63,576 bases of DNA from Vulcanimicrobiota bacterium (GTDB lineage: Bacteria > Vulcanimicrobiota > JAJTBE01): contig JAIORV010000007.1 of assembly GCA_021107945.1 (NCBI GenBank), forward strand, positions 1 to 63,576, in the 5' to 3' direction. Position numbers and translations under genes: made by a program. The notes beneath the pieces are model-generated. The model had not been told where the DNA came from, made no database searches, and saw only the letters and a list, made by a program, of their open reading frames with translations. This document shows positions 1-8,082 of the stretch, one piece after another. The number at the start of each line of letters is the position of its first letter. Position 1 is the stretch's first letter.

Positions 1-51
1 CGCTTTCCTGGGAAAATCCTTTATGCCGATGAATTACTAGGGGCTGAATAG
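1..51 (+). CDS. possible 3' end of a gene cut by the window edge
   Basis: Frame 1 is open from the first base to a TAG at 49-51, encoding 16 residues ending in DELLGAE. The following sequence is repeat-rich non-coding DNA, so this may be the C-terminus of a protein starting outside the window. The piece is too short to identify, and the open frame could be chance. Confidence 0.25.
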   Translation, partial: RFPGKILYADELLGAE

Positions 52-716
52 TTACCAATTAACAAAGTAAATATCGCTGAAGCCCGATTTTTATTAATCA
101 GGACTTTTGCATAACATACTTGCGAGGAGCGCAGCGGTCCTGAGTAAAGCGAAGGAACTAATCTCAACGTTCTTCTACATTTTGAAGAGATTGCTTCGCT
201 TCGCTCGCAATGACAACACTCTTGAACCGTTTCTACTTAAGCCCTGCAAAAAATGCTCCGGCGTGAACTGTAACGACTGGAGGATATGATTTTTGGACAT
301 AAACTGTATTTGTTAAATGTCATGAAAGATTAGAAATAAATTCAGGGCAAGCTCAGAACACGAAGAGAATGAATGATGGCGACTCTATTTTTCAATGCAG
401 AGATTTCAGAGGATAACCGGAGAAAGCGTTGATATCTCTGTATTCTCTCTGTGGTGGATAGTGATGCCCAAATGTGGAATTCTGATGTATATTTTTCATG
501 TTATATATTAATTATTAAATAATAAAGAATTTTTAATTTTATGTCTAAAAGAATGGAAAATGGGTAAAAATATTAGTGGTAGAAGTAGTGAACCGATGTT
601 CAGAGCATAAATAATTGATTATTTAAAATCAAACAGGAAGAGCATGAATTCGATTCATTACACCTTCACCAACGGCTGTTGCAAAAATTTCTGTATGTTG
701 GTGGAAAACCTGAAAA
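52..716. repeat. non-coding stretch with degenerate dispersed repeats
   Basis: No convincing gene. At 100-110 the sequence AGGACTTTTGC resembles the outer end of the 271-bp element seen at 12219 and 34901. At 120-210 an element is bounded by the inverted ends TTGCGAGGAGCG and CGCTCGCAA. At 333-360 is a block found again at 42321-42347. At about 365-475 is the AGAG/CTCTGTG-rich block that recurs in most gaps of this window. The last 200 bases are AT-rich and presumably hold the MarR promoter, but I see no clear -35/-10 pair. Confidence 0.5.
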
Positions 717-1190
717 ATGGGAGAGATAGCATTGACTACATCAGCCTTAAAAAGTGAAGCGGTGGAAGCTTGGCAACTGTTACAAAAGGTTTATCAGACA
801 ATTTATCGGGAACTCCAGAAGGATTTTTACGATAAGGGTATTACTACCGCCCAGTTTGAAGTCCTGATGGAATTGACAAAACATCGTGAATTACCCATGT
901 GGAAGATTGGCAACCTTTTATCTGTAACAGGAGGTAATGTTACCGGACTGATTGATCGACTGGAGAAAAAGGGACTCGTTGTCAGGAAGAGGAGCGACAA
1001 GGACAGAAGAATGATAATGGCAGGGATTACTTCGCAGGGAGATAGTGTTTTTGGGAAAGTAAGAGGAGAATTCGAACACAGACTTGAGGAAGCCCTTTCC
1101 GGACTTGGCAATGGAGAACTAGGCAAATTCAACCGCACCCTGGACAAGCTTTATCGCGAGTTAAAAACCGTTAAAATTACAACTATTTAA
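717..1190 (+). CDS. MarR family transcriptional regulator
   Basis: A 157-residue protein of usual MarR length, expected to bind DNA as a homodimer through a winged helix and often to respond to small phenolic or oxidative ligands. The winged-helix core spans about residues 40-115 and includes the characteristic wing DRLEKKGLVVRKRSDKDRR. Helical dimerisation segments lie at both ends. The ATG at 717 sits inside the best Shine-Dalgarno match (GGGAGAGA, 719-726). A TTG at 732, in frame and correctly spaced from it, is therefore the likelier start (152 residues). It is convergent with queD and has no obvious target gene beside it. The family call is firm; the ligand and regulon are unknown. Confidence 0.9.
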   Translation: MGEIALTTSALKSEAVEAWQLLQKVYQTIYRELQKDFYDKGITTAQFEVLMELTKHRELPMWKIGNLLSVTGGNVTGLIDRLEKKGLVVRKRSDKDRRMIMAGITSQGDSVFGKVRGEFEHRLEEALSGLGNGELGKFNRTLDKLYRELKTVKITTI

Positions 1191-1216
1191 CGAATTCCAA
1201 TCTGTATAACTGATAA

Positions 1217-1585
1217 TTACTCGGGCAAATAGGAAGCCCGGCATTCCGGAGATTCCCAGACCTTTATTTCTTCAATGATCAAAGGCTCTGGGGTCTTTTC
1301 TTTTATGCTCTCATATATCTCACGGGCGAGATGCTCGGCCGTGGGGTTTATCTTATCAAAAGGCGGAATGTCAACGAGATTCTTATGATCGTATTTGCCG
1401 ACGGCTTCCTTTAATATGTCCTTTATCAATCCAAAATCCGCCGCCATACCCATTTCATCCAGGCAGTGAGAGAATAAGATTACCTCGACTTCCCACCTGT
1501 GACCGTGAAGAAAGCGACACTTGCCGGGATATCCCCTAATCTGATGCGCCGCGTCAAAATGTGTTTTAACTGCAATTTTGTACAT
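1217..1585 (-). CDS. queD: 6-carboxytetrahydropterin synthase / PTPS family (QueD)
   Basis: A 122-residue protein of the QueD/PTPS family, which converts dihydroneopterin triphosphate to 6-carboxytetrahydropterin in the 7-deazaguanine (queuosine) pathway. From the start chosen here, the zinc ligands are H14, H27 and H29, the last two in the motif CRFLHGH with the expected catalytic Cys at 23. DHKNL and a C-terminal Glu complete the family pattern. The frame stays open upstream to 1684, but those 33 residues read through a degenerate CTCTGCG-type intergenic repeat. I therefore place the start at the ATG at 1585, preceded by GGTGA. No other queuosine gene is nearby. A pterin role other than queuosine cannot be excluded. 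Confidence 0.88.
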   Translation of the reverse strand: MYKIAVKTHFDAAHQIRGYPGKCRFLHGHRWEVEVILFSHCLDEMGMAADFGLIKDILKEAVGKYDHKNLVDIPPFDKINPTAEHLAREIYESIKEKTPEPLIIEEIKVWESPECRASYLPE

Positions 1586-1639
1586 ATTTATCACCGTAAT
1601 ACTTTCAAATTCACCGTCATACGACCTGAGGTTATTGAA

Positions 1640-1815
1640 TAAGTGTTTTTTAACCGCGGAGTTCGCAGAGACTGCAGAGGACAATTCGCTGAAAACTGCG
1701 ATGACTCTGTGTTCTTTGTGGTAAAATCGAATAATTCAGGCTAAATCTCCGTGTTCTTCGTGTCTTCGTGGTTTACCCTGAAAAATCTCTGTGTCCTTTG
1801 TGGTGAATTGTTAAC
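1640..1815. repeat. degenerate CTCTGTG/TTCGTGGT intergenic repeat block
   Basis: Three imperfect units of the motif family reading like CTCTGTGTTCTTTGTGGT lie head to tail between queD and the epimerase gene. Related units occur near 370, 3910, 25055, 27170, 29310, 30130, 42240, 50625, 53715, 57150, 59460 and 59770. The function is unknown. The block opens a spurious N-terminal extension on queD. Confidence 0.6.
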
Positions 1816-1817
1816 TG

Positions 1818-2774
1818 TTATACTCTCTGCCGCCAGTAATCCAGTATGTCTTCCAGCGTCTTTTCAAGCGGGATCTCCGCCTTCCAGCCCGTCAACTCCG
1901 TAAACCGTGAATTGTCGCCATATATTGCCGGGGCATCGCATGGGCGTAGGCGTGAGGGATCCTCCTTCACCTTGACTTCCACGGAGCTTAACTCAAGCAG
2001 TATATCAAGTATGTTTCGGATTTTTATCACATGTCCGGAGCATATATTTAAAACCTCGCCCGGCGGGCATTTTTGTACCATCATCCAATAGGCGCGAACC
2101 ATATCACGAACATCGGTATAATCCCTTTTCGCCTCAAGGTTCCCCACCTGTATCACAGGCTCTTTCTTTCCTTTTTCTATAAGGGCGATCTGCCTGGCGA
2201 AATTCGACTCCACAAAGTTTAGCTCTCTGCGGGGGCCTGTATGGTTAAACGCACGGGCACGGTAAATCTTCAGGCCGTAACTCTTGCAATACTGGAACCC
2301 GGCAAGATCCTGGACAACTTTGCTCACAGCATATGGACTCAACGGGTGGAGAAGTGTGTCCTCGGTTACCGGGAGATCGCCCTCCCCGATCATTCCATAT
2401 TCCTCGCTGGATCCGGGGATGAGTATCTTGCACTCCGGGTTGTATTCATGTAAAGCTTCGAAAAAGTTTATCTCGCCTATGATGTTGGTGATAAGCGTTT
2501 CACGGGGGGCATGCCAGGATGTGAATACCGACGATTGAGATGCCATGTGAAATATTATGTCGGGTTGAACATCCTTCACAAGGCGGCGCACCGAGACACC
2601 GTCACGAATATCGCAGTCCTTTAATGTGATTTTTGATTTTATATGCTCTATATTATCCATTCGGCTTCGCCACCTGTAAGTGCCGAAAATATCTATATCG
2701 GTCATATTTTCAATTAAATATTCCGCCATGTAACTTCCCACAAGGCCTGTGATGCCGGTTATTAATACTTTCAT
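1818..2774 (-). CDS. NAD(P)-dependent sugar epimerase/dehydratase, GDP-6-deoxymannose reductase (Rmd)-like
   Basis: A 318-residue extended short-chain dehydrogenase. The Rossmann motif GITGLVG is at residues 7-13. The catalytic triad is Ser in GSSEEYG (121-127) with Y148 and K152 of YAVSK. RAFNHTGPRR and the C-terminal TGWKAEIPLEKTLEDILDYW pattern are typical of GDP-4-dehydro-6-deoxy-D-mannose reductase and GDP-mannose 4,6-dehydratase relatives, so the role is nucleotide-sugar synthesis for a deoxyhexose in surface glycans. The start has a good site, GAGGTGAAAGT, before the ATG. A close paralogue lies just upstream. Dehydratase versus reductase cannot be settled by eye. Confidence 0.85.
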   Translation of the reverse strand: MKVLITGITGLVGSYMAEYLIENMTDIDIFGTYRWRSRMDNIEHIKSKITLKDCDIRDGVSVRRLVKDVQPDIIFHMASQSSVFTSWHAPRETLITNIIGEINFFEALHEYNPECKILIPGSSEEYGMIGEGDLPVTEDTLLHPLSPYAVSKVVQDLAGFQYCKSYGLKIYRARAFNHTGPRRELNFVESNFARQIALIEKGKKEPVIQVGNLEAKRDYTDVRDMVRAYWMMVQKCPPGEVLNICSGHVIKIRNILDILLELSSVEVKVKEDPSRLRPCDAPAIYGDNSRFTELTGWKAEIPLEKTLEDILDYWRQRV

Positions 2775-2845
2775 ACTTTCACCTCGTATTTATTCAGACC
2801 GCCCTGACCAAAAACGTAGCCGAGGTTCTAGACCTCCCTATATTT

Positions 2846-2863
2846 GCGGGTTTAAAAACCCGC
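2846..2863. repeat. GCGGGTTTAAAAACCCGC palindrome, copy 1
   Basis: A perfect 18-bp palindrome followed by GCTACGT. The same block occurs at 25172-25189 and 50776-50793. The flanking GCTACGT supplies, on the minus strand, the TAG stop codon of the neighbouring epimerase gene. Confidence 0.8.
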
Positions 2864-2864
2864 G

Positions 2865-3830
2865 CTACGTGGTTGGCTTATAATTTCTCCAGTAATCAAG
2901 CAAATCTTCCAATGTTTTTTCAAGCTGTATCTCCGGTTTCCATCCTGTCAATTTATTAAACTTTGTATAGTCTCCCAGCAGAATCGGTACGTCTGACGGA
3001 CGAAGTCTGTTGGGATCAATTTCAATTTTTATTTCAACTCCCGCCTTCGATACGAGTATATCAAGGAGATTTTGTATAGATATGGCCTTTCCTGAGCATA
3101 AATTATAGACATCGCCGGGTTTGCCTTTCTCAATCGCAAGGCAATACGCCCTGACAATATCCCTGGCATCGGTAAAATCTCTTTTTGCCTTCAGGTTGCC
3201 TACCCGGACGATTGGTTCTTTTCTTCCCTTTTCGATATCCACAATCTGTTTTGCGAAATTGGACTCGACAAAAACATCACCTCTTCTGGGTCCCGAGTGG
3301 TTAAATGCACGGGTTCTTATGAGATGGAACCCGTAACTCATATAATACTGGTATGCCAGCATATCCTGCCCCACCTTGCTCACTGCGTAGGGACTCATGG
3401 GGCGCAATGGGTTGGTTTCTTTTATCGGCAGCTCGTCAGGATTGACAAGCCCGTATTCCTCGGAGGATCCTGCTATCAACATCCTGCAGTTTATATTAAG
3501 CTCCCGCATTGATTCGAGTATATTCAACTGCCCTATGATGTTATTACTGATGGTGTCGGCGGGGGCATGCCAGGAAGATAGAACATAACTCTGGGCGGCA
3601 AGGTGGAAAATCCAATCGGGTTGAACATGCTCCATCATACGACGCACGGAGCTGCTATCATGAAGATCGCATTCCACCATATTGAGCTTATTTTTTATTT
3701 GATCAATATTCTCCATTCGACTTCGCCAGCGGTAAGTACCATAGATTGAGAATGACGGGTCTTTCTTTAATAGATATTCCGCCAGGTGACTTCCCACAAA
3801 TCCTGTAATTCCCGTAATTAATATCTTCAA
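2865..3830 (-). CDS. NAD(P)-dependent sugar epimerase/dehydratase, Rmd-like (paralogue)
   Basis: Paralogue of the 1818-2774 gene, 321 residues from a TTG start at 3830. It has GITGFVG, GSSEEYG, YAVSK and RAFNHSGPRR in the same order and the same C-terminal LEKTLEDLLDYW ending. The frame extends to an ATG at 3878, but AAAGGAG lies 8 bases before the TTG and the extra residues are not found in the paralogue, so I use the TTG. The two genes, 90 bases apart on one strand, may carry out successive steps on one GDP-sugar, for example dehydration then reduction. The stop codon lies in the repeat at 2846, so the last residues (YKPTT) differ from the paralogue. Confidence 0.85.
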   Translation of the reverse strand: MKILITGITGFVGSHLAEYLLKKDPSFSIYGTYRWRSRMENIDQIKNKLNMVECDLHDSSSVRRMMEHVQPDWIFHLAAQSYVLSSWHAPADTISNNIIGQLNILESMRELNINCRMLIAGSSEEYGLVNPDELPIKETNPLRPMSPYAVSKVGQDMLAYQYYMSYGFHLIRTRAFNHSGPRRGDVFVESNFAKQIVDIEKGRKEPIVRVGNLKAKRDFTDARDIVRAYCLAIEKGKPGDVYNLCSGKAISIQNLLDILVSKAGVEIKIEIDPNRLRPSDVPILLGDYTKFNKLTGWKPEIQLEKTLEDLLDYWRNYKPTT

Positions 3831-4009
3831 AGGGACTGCTCCTTTCAAATCAGAGGTCAGAGGTCGTGAGGGTATCAAAAAACCTCAAATCCCGTTTATT
3901 TCCCGTTTCTATCCACCAGAGAGGACACAGAGGTATAATATTTTTCCTCCGGTTATCCTCTGCGGACTCTGCGCTCTCTGCGTTGAATAAAACTAAACTT
4001 TCTATAACG

Positions 4010-5365
4010 TTATCCTTTTTCCTCCTGTTGATGGGGGCGCGGAGGTTGAACGCAGGTGTATTTGAATGATGAAAAGGCCAATGATATTGCCTGCATAATG
4101 AAAGGCAGGTATATAATTCCCCAGTATTGGCGAAATGTTGAGGGTCCTGCTATCAGAAACACTATCATGGGGAGAGTCGCCGACCCGAGGAGTATCCTTC
4201 CCGCATAATCTTTTCTCAATGCATAAAATGCCGAGAAGAACAGGACAAGAATCAAGGGTAAGATATACTTCGCCCTTGACCACAGGACCGAGGCAAATGA
4301 AAATGTAACCCGGAAATGCCTGAGATCGCCCTTTAACCAATCACCTGTGGGAGGAACTATAGCTCCGGGCAGGGACATGATATGAAGGTAATGGAAAAGG
4401 AATGCAAAAAGAAATATGATTCCGGGAATCAACAAGTATAGTGCCTGCTTTTTTTCCTTTTTGAGAAATGCCGGGATTATTGCTCCCAAGTATGAGAGAA
4501 TGAAAAAACTCCGGATGAGAGGTGCAAATGTAAAACCTATTAATGCGGCGATTTTGTTTTTCTTGAAAATCCCCCATATTCCCAACATAAAGAAAAATGC
4601 CCCCCAATACTCGGGGAATGTAAACCAGAAGCCTGCCGAGCCGAATACGAAAAGAGGGACGATAAGCGCGGGGGCAATAAGATTCAGGGGCTTTTTCAGG
4701 TAGCCGCCGGCGATATCGAACGAGAAATAGAGAAATAAAACCGACATAATAAGGTAGAGATAAAAAATATAAAACCCGTCCGTTGGAAGCATCCAATTCC
4801 ATATATAAAAAATAGTGGGCATGCGCCAATTCCATACGCTGCCGGGATCTTGCCCGAAAGTATCATGTTTTGAGGAAAAAGCGCGGGAATAGGCGTCGTA
4901 AAAACCAAAGCCTCTCTTCATGAGGTAGAATGTTTTTATATTGAGGGAGTTAAAATTATTGTACTTCCCGACAACAGGCTCTCTTGAGGCCATTTTGACC
5001 GCAGCGGGGTTGAGATCCACCGATATTGCGGCAAAATTGATGCAGATTAATATGAATATTGCCCAGGTTATATATAAAATTGGTTTCTTGTGATTTTTCA
5101 GAAGTGTGGCGGCTCCCCACCCCAAAACGCCCCCCAGGATTCCGAGAAGCAGAGGAGGACTGAATCTGAGCATTTCAGATTGTCTGATAATAACCTGACT
5201 GAGAACCGCTACCTCGGGGACGCCCCCTGGAGATTTTCCCGGTGGGAGAGAGAAAATAATGCTGCATATTGAAGTGATGATGATGGAGCCCAGCGCAGAG
5301 AGTTGTTTTTCTTCCAGGATAAATGAAATAATAAAAGCTACAAATAGGGGTACGAATATAAACAC
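4010..5365 (-). CDS. polytopic membrane protein, possibly a glycosyltransferase-39/DUF2029-like or polymer-export protein
   Basis: About 451 residues with roughly ten hydrophobic segments, aromatic-rich loops and a short charged C-terminus. I recognise no catalytic motif. The architecture of many helices with one larger outer loop (about residues 115-185) resembles lipid-linked-sugar mannosyltransferase-like membrane proteins, but this is only shape. The GTG at 5365 has no good ribosome site. The frame stays open upstream to the stop codon of the preceding KaiC-like gene (5483-5485) and encodes another hydrophobic segment there, so the true start may be a non-ATG codon near 5450. It is the last gene of the probable sigma-KaiC-KaiC operon. 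Confidence 0.65.
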   Translation of the reverse strand: MFIFVPLFVAFIISFILEEKQLSALGSIIITSICSIIFSLPPGKSPGGVPEVAVLSQVIIRQSEMLRFSPPLLLGILGGVLGWGAATLLKNHKKPILYITWAIFILICINFAAISVDLNPAAVKMASREPVVGKYNNFNSLNIKTFYLMKRGFGFYDAYSRAFSSKHDTFGQDPGSVWNWRMPTIFYIWNWMLPTDGFYIFYLYLIMSVLFLYFSFDIAGGYLKKPLNLIAPALIVPLFVFGSAGFWFTFPEYWGAFFFMLGIWGIFKKNKIAALIGFTFAPLIRSFFILSYLGAIIPAFLKKEKKQALYLLIPGIIFLFAFLFHYLHIMSLPGAIVPPTGDWLKGDLRHFRVTFSFASVLWSRAKYILPLILVLFFSAFYALRKDYAGRILLGSATLPMIVFLIAGPSTFRQYWGIIYLPFIMQAISLAFSSFKYTCVQPPRPHQQEEKG

Positions 5366-5482
5366 GGGAATGGCGGGGATGAAACTTCCTGCGGAAAAAA
5401 GAAGAACAGCGACAATTATCGATACCGCTATTCTGTGGATTTTTTCCTGTCTTGTCAGTTTAGCCTTATTGATATCTTCCCC

Positions 5483-6199
5483 TCAAGATTCGTGAATTGC
5501 GCTAAGGATTTTGATCCCGTCTTTCTTATGAGAAAGCTGAAATCTTTTCAGGCTGTGGTTTACGCCTCGCATTTTAACTATTTCTATATATCGGATAACA
5601 TCATCAAGTGTCTCCATCATACCAAGTCGAATAATGCCGTCGGCAAGAAAGTGGTATGGTAGTTTGTCCGTTTGATTTGAAAGATTGTCGCCTCTTTCGA
5701 TAACTATCCAGTTATTTGTGCTAAGTTCACTAATATAGCTGAAGAAGTGGAAAAGGACTCTTCTTATGTTATCATCTCCTATGTCCGTTTCCATAACGTT
5801 GACGGGATCGATTGCAAGTATTTTTATTTTATCCCCATATTTTTCATAGTACTCGGATAAAATTGATGAAAATCCGTCAAACATATCCCTGCTTTTTGTT
5901 GTTGTTCCGATTCTGTCTATAATATCGTCATAATCAATAATAAAAAGTCGCTTATTGTTGATAAAATCCCCAAATTCCTCGTGAGAATAATAAAAATTCT
6001 TGTCTTCTTTCAGGGAAACAAAAACACATATATTGCTTTCATCTCGTTTGAGGCAATGTTTCAGGCATTCCAGAACGAAAGTTGTCTTGAGGACCCCCGT
6101 TTCTCCCTCAATAAGTACCGTTCTTCGTTCAGGAAGCTTTGAAAAAATTACCTTGTCAATTCCCTGAATTTCATTCATTGAATACCATCTCACATTCAA
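5483..6199 (-). CDS. KaiC-like RecA-superfamily ATPase (1)
   Basis: A 238-residue single-domain KaiC/RecA-type P-loop protein. Walker A is GETGVLKTT (about residues 32-40) and the Walker B strand is KILAIDPVN. Near the end, VKMRGVNHSLKRFQL matches the conserved KaiC-family strand around the 'K.RG..HS' motif. Circadian KaiC has two such domains; single-domain relatives are common signalling or regulatory ATPases. The TTG at 6199 and ATG at 6178 are both possible starts; the ATG has GAGATGG six bases upstream. It lies 31 bases downstream of a second KaiC-like gene and ends one stop codon before the membrane protein's open frame. The role is unknown. Confidence 0.8.
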   Translation of the reverse strand: MNVRWYSMNEIQGIDKVIFSKLPERRTVLIEGETGVLKTTFVLECLKHCLKRDESNICVFVSLKEDKNFYYSHEEFGDFINNKRLFIIDYDDIIDRIGTTTKSRDMFDGFSSILSEYYEKYGDKIKILAIDPVNVMETDIGDDNIRRVLFHFFSYISELSTNNWIVIERGDNLSNQTDKLPYHFLADGIIRLGMMETLDDVIRYIEIVKMRGVNHSLKRFQLSHKKDGIKILSAIHES

Positions 6200-6230
6200 A
6201 AATCATTATTGGACTAAAAACTCTCCGTTG

Positions 6231-6911
6231 CTATCGGTATACCGCCCCAAGAATAGACAATCCTTCATCGCTTGCCACAAGTTGTCTTTTTTTAAGACTA
6301 TGTGAAGACCAGGCATATTTTATCGGTTGTAAATACCTCACCACGTTTCCGCGGCTTCGTATGATGCCCAGAGATATTATACCGTCGGCAAGGAATCTCT
6401 CTCGAAATTCGCCCTCTATATTCTCGGATGCTCTTTCAAATATTACCAGGGATATTATATCTAATTCTTTTAGTTTCCGGAAGAATGATAATATGGAACT
6501 TTTAAGGTATTCAGTGTCAGTTATAGAATAAATGGCGTTCAAGGAATCGAGGGTGAAAATGCGGAATTTTTCCTTCTTCTCGGATTTTATGGATTTCAAC
6601 ATCTCCAGGATTGAGTCAAACATATTTACGCATGTCTCTTCATCAGGCATTGCTTTTCTCATAATATTATAATCGCTGACCAAGAGATTCTCAGGATTCG
6701 CCAGTCCCAGGGATTTCATATTATTAAGATGGCTTTGCCAGGGCTGCTCGAATGTAAGATAAAGACCAAAGTTCTCTTTGTCTTTAAGAATATCAAGCAT
6801 AAGACTGAAACAAAGCGCTGATTTTAATGTGCCTGCGGATCCCTCTACCAGAAATAACGATGATTTCACAGGATCAACAGAAAATATATCTTTAAATGTG
6901 ATAGGTTTCAT
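6231..6911 (-). CDS. KaiC-like RecA-superfamily ATPase (2)
   Basis: A 226-residue single-domain paralogue of the neighbouring ATPase. Walker A is GSAGTLKS (residues 24-31) and the Walker B region is FRIFTLDSLN. LADGIISLG and SSHSLKKRQL match the corresponding segments of the downstream protein. The start ATG is preceded by AGGAGTTGCA. Two divergent single-domain KaiC-like proteins encoded side by side may form a heteromeric ring or a pair of antagonists, which is inference. Both follow the sigma factor on the same strand with a 78-base gap. Confidence 0.8.
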   Translation of the reverse strand: MKPITFKDIFSVDPVKSSLFLVEGSAGTLKSALCFSLMLDILKDKENFGLYLTFEQPWQSHLNNMKSLGLANPENLLVSDYNIMRKAMPDEETCVNMFDSILEMLKSIKSEKKEKFRIFTLDSLNAIYSITDTEYLKSSILSFFRKLKELDIISLVIFERASENIEGEFRERFLADGIISLGIIRSRGNVVRYLQPIKYAWSSHSLKKRQLVASDEGLSILGAVYR

Positions 6912-6989
6912 TGCAACTCCTGTGTTCTTTTGTTATTATTATAAAGCATAGAATTTCCTTTAATTTTTGTATTTACTATAAATTCACTC

Positions 6990-7769
6990 TTAACTTTTAT
7001 TAAGTTCGTATTTATTGTCATCTCCTTTGGTCTTTTGTTCCAATTCACCTTTAATAAATACCGCTATTTTACGTCTTGCCCTGAAAAGTGCGTTCTCGAC
7101 CTGTTTCTTGGATAGACTGTTATGTTGTGCCATCTCATCCACCGAGGAATCCGCAATTTTCATGGAAATGATCTTGTATTCCATCGGTGACAAAATATTT
7201 TTGAAGGATTTATACATTTCATTTTTAGATATTTTACCCAATACATGCTCTTCTACGTCCATTTCCGAGAACATTGATGCATAATAATACGGATCTTCGT
7301 CCAGAGAGTATGCTTCACTTAGTACTTTTTGCTTTAACTGAGTCGCCATCCTGACGGCGCGAAGAATTCGATTTCTGATAGAAAGGCTTGCATAATCATC
7401 AAAATGGGTTTTATATTTAAGATCATAATTGACAATAGCATTGAAAAGGCCAATCATTCCTTCCTGAACAAGGTCTTCCTTTGTTGAGCCGGGAAGGAAA
7501 AATTTCTTACCTATTTGATATACAAACCGGGAATACTCGTCAAAGAGCTCATTGATTGCTTGTTCATCTTTTTCCCGGGCTTTTTTAATAAGATTGATGA
7601 TTTCTTTTTGATGCTCTTGGTAGATGAAGCAATTATCACAGGTAAGACTCGAATCTTTCCGGCAAAAACAACCGTTTTTCAACAGCCAACAATTGCGAAG
7701 GGACATTTTGGCCGGGCATGAAAGGTACTCATGTAATTGGCACTTATATATTTCGTGGCATTTTCTCAC
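6990..7769 (-). CDS. sigma-70 family sigma factor with N-terminal cysteine cluster
   Basis: A 259-residue protein. Residues about 55-240 are a sigma-70 family factor of SigH/Sigma-30 type: region 2 contains DLVQEGMIGLFNAIVNYD and region 4 contains a helix-turn-helix ending QVENALFRARRKI. It is preceded by eight cysteines within 47 residues (positions 4, 10, 18, 27, 34, 36, 44, 47), including CPA, NCW and CDNC. This resembles the 'two-CW' type cysteine-rich module and could bind zinc or an Fe-S cluster, or sense redox state. Alternative sigma factors normally lack such a module. Start GTG with GGGGGA upstream. It heads the operon with the two KaiC-like ATPases, which could act as regulators of the sigma factor (inference). 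Confidence 0.85.
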   Translation of the reverse strand: MRKCHEIYKCQLHEYLSCPAKMSLRNCWLLKNGCFCRKDSSLTCDNCFIYQEHQKEIINLIKKAREKDEQAINELFDEYSRFVYQIGKKFFLPGSTKEDLVQEGMIGLFNAIVNYDLKYKTHFDDYASLSIRNRILRAVRMATQLKQKVLSEAYSLDEDPYYYASMFSEMDVEEHVLGKISKNEMYKSFKNILSPMEYKIISMKIADSSVDEMAQHNSLSKKQVENALFRARRKIAVFIKGELEQKTKGDDNKYELNKS

Positions 7770-7887
7770 GCAGTATCCCCCGTCTTTTTTTATAATTTAT
7801 AGCTTCTAAGAGCATGTCGTTTTTCCTTTATAGAGAAGCCTATTTGTAAACTGTTAACAATTCTGTAACAAAGGAGTAATTCTCATG

Positions 7888-7896
7888 TGATATAAT
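7888..7896 (+). promoter_or_regulatory. possible extended -10 promoter
   Basis: TGATATAAT is an exact extended -10 motif in the gap between the divergently transcribed sigma factor gene and the 864-residue protein gene. No clear -35 hexamer is seen. The same nonamer occurs at 27549-27557 upstream of the pilus cluster. Confidence 0.35.
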
Positions 7897-7919
7897 TTAA
7901 AAAATAATGGCAATACTAT

Positions 7920-8047
7920 AAGCTGTTTCTAATTAGTATTATCCTTTTCGATCTGCGGCGAAACGCCGCAGTTACTGACATTGTTATAATGGTGGGGGTG
8001 GCGTCTCGCCGCCCAGACAACAAGACATTATTTTCGAGAAACAGCTT
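7920..8047. repeat. 128-bp element with perfect 11-bp terminal inverted repeats
   Basis: AAGCTGTTTCT at 7920-7930 is exactly complementary to AGAAACAGCTT at 8037-8047. Between them lie a GCGGCGAAACGCCGC hairpin and, further in, a GGTGGCGTCTCGCCGCC hairpin. The element has no ORF and abuts the ribosome-binding site of the next gene. It resembles a miniature inverted-repeat element or a composite structured leader. Confidence 0.65.
7982..7990 (+). promoter_or_regulatory. possible extended -10 promoter inside the inverted-repeat element
   Basis: TGTTATAAT is an extended -10 match located 93 bases before the start of the 864-residue protein gene, between the two internal hairpins. There is no recognisable -35 box. 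If active, the inserted element drives the downstream gene. Confidence 0.35.
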
Positions 8048-8082
8048 GTTTTATCAGATGTTCAGGATATGGAGGTATGGAA

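Noticed and set aside
107-289. 60-codon ORF near the left edge
   Set aside because: It reads through repeat DNA with inverted ends and has no ribosome-binding site.
640-716. tRNA-like TTCGATTC loop before the MarR gene
   Set aside because: No matching acceptor, D or anticodon stems could be drawn around it.
2241-2538. overlapping ORFs opposite the first epimerase gene
   Set aside because: Antisense shadows of a gene with a clear Rossmann fold and catalytic triad.
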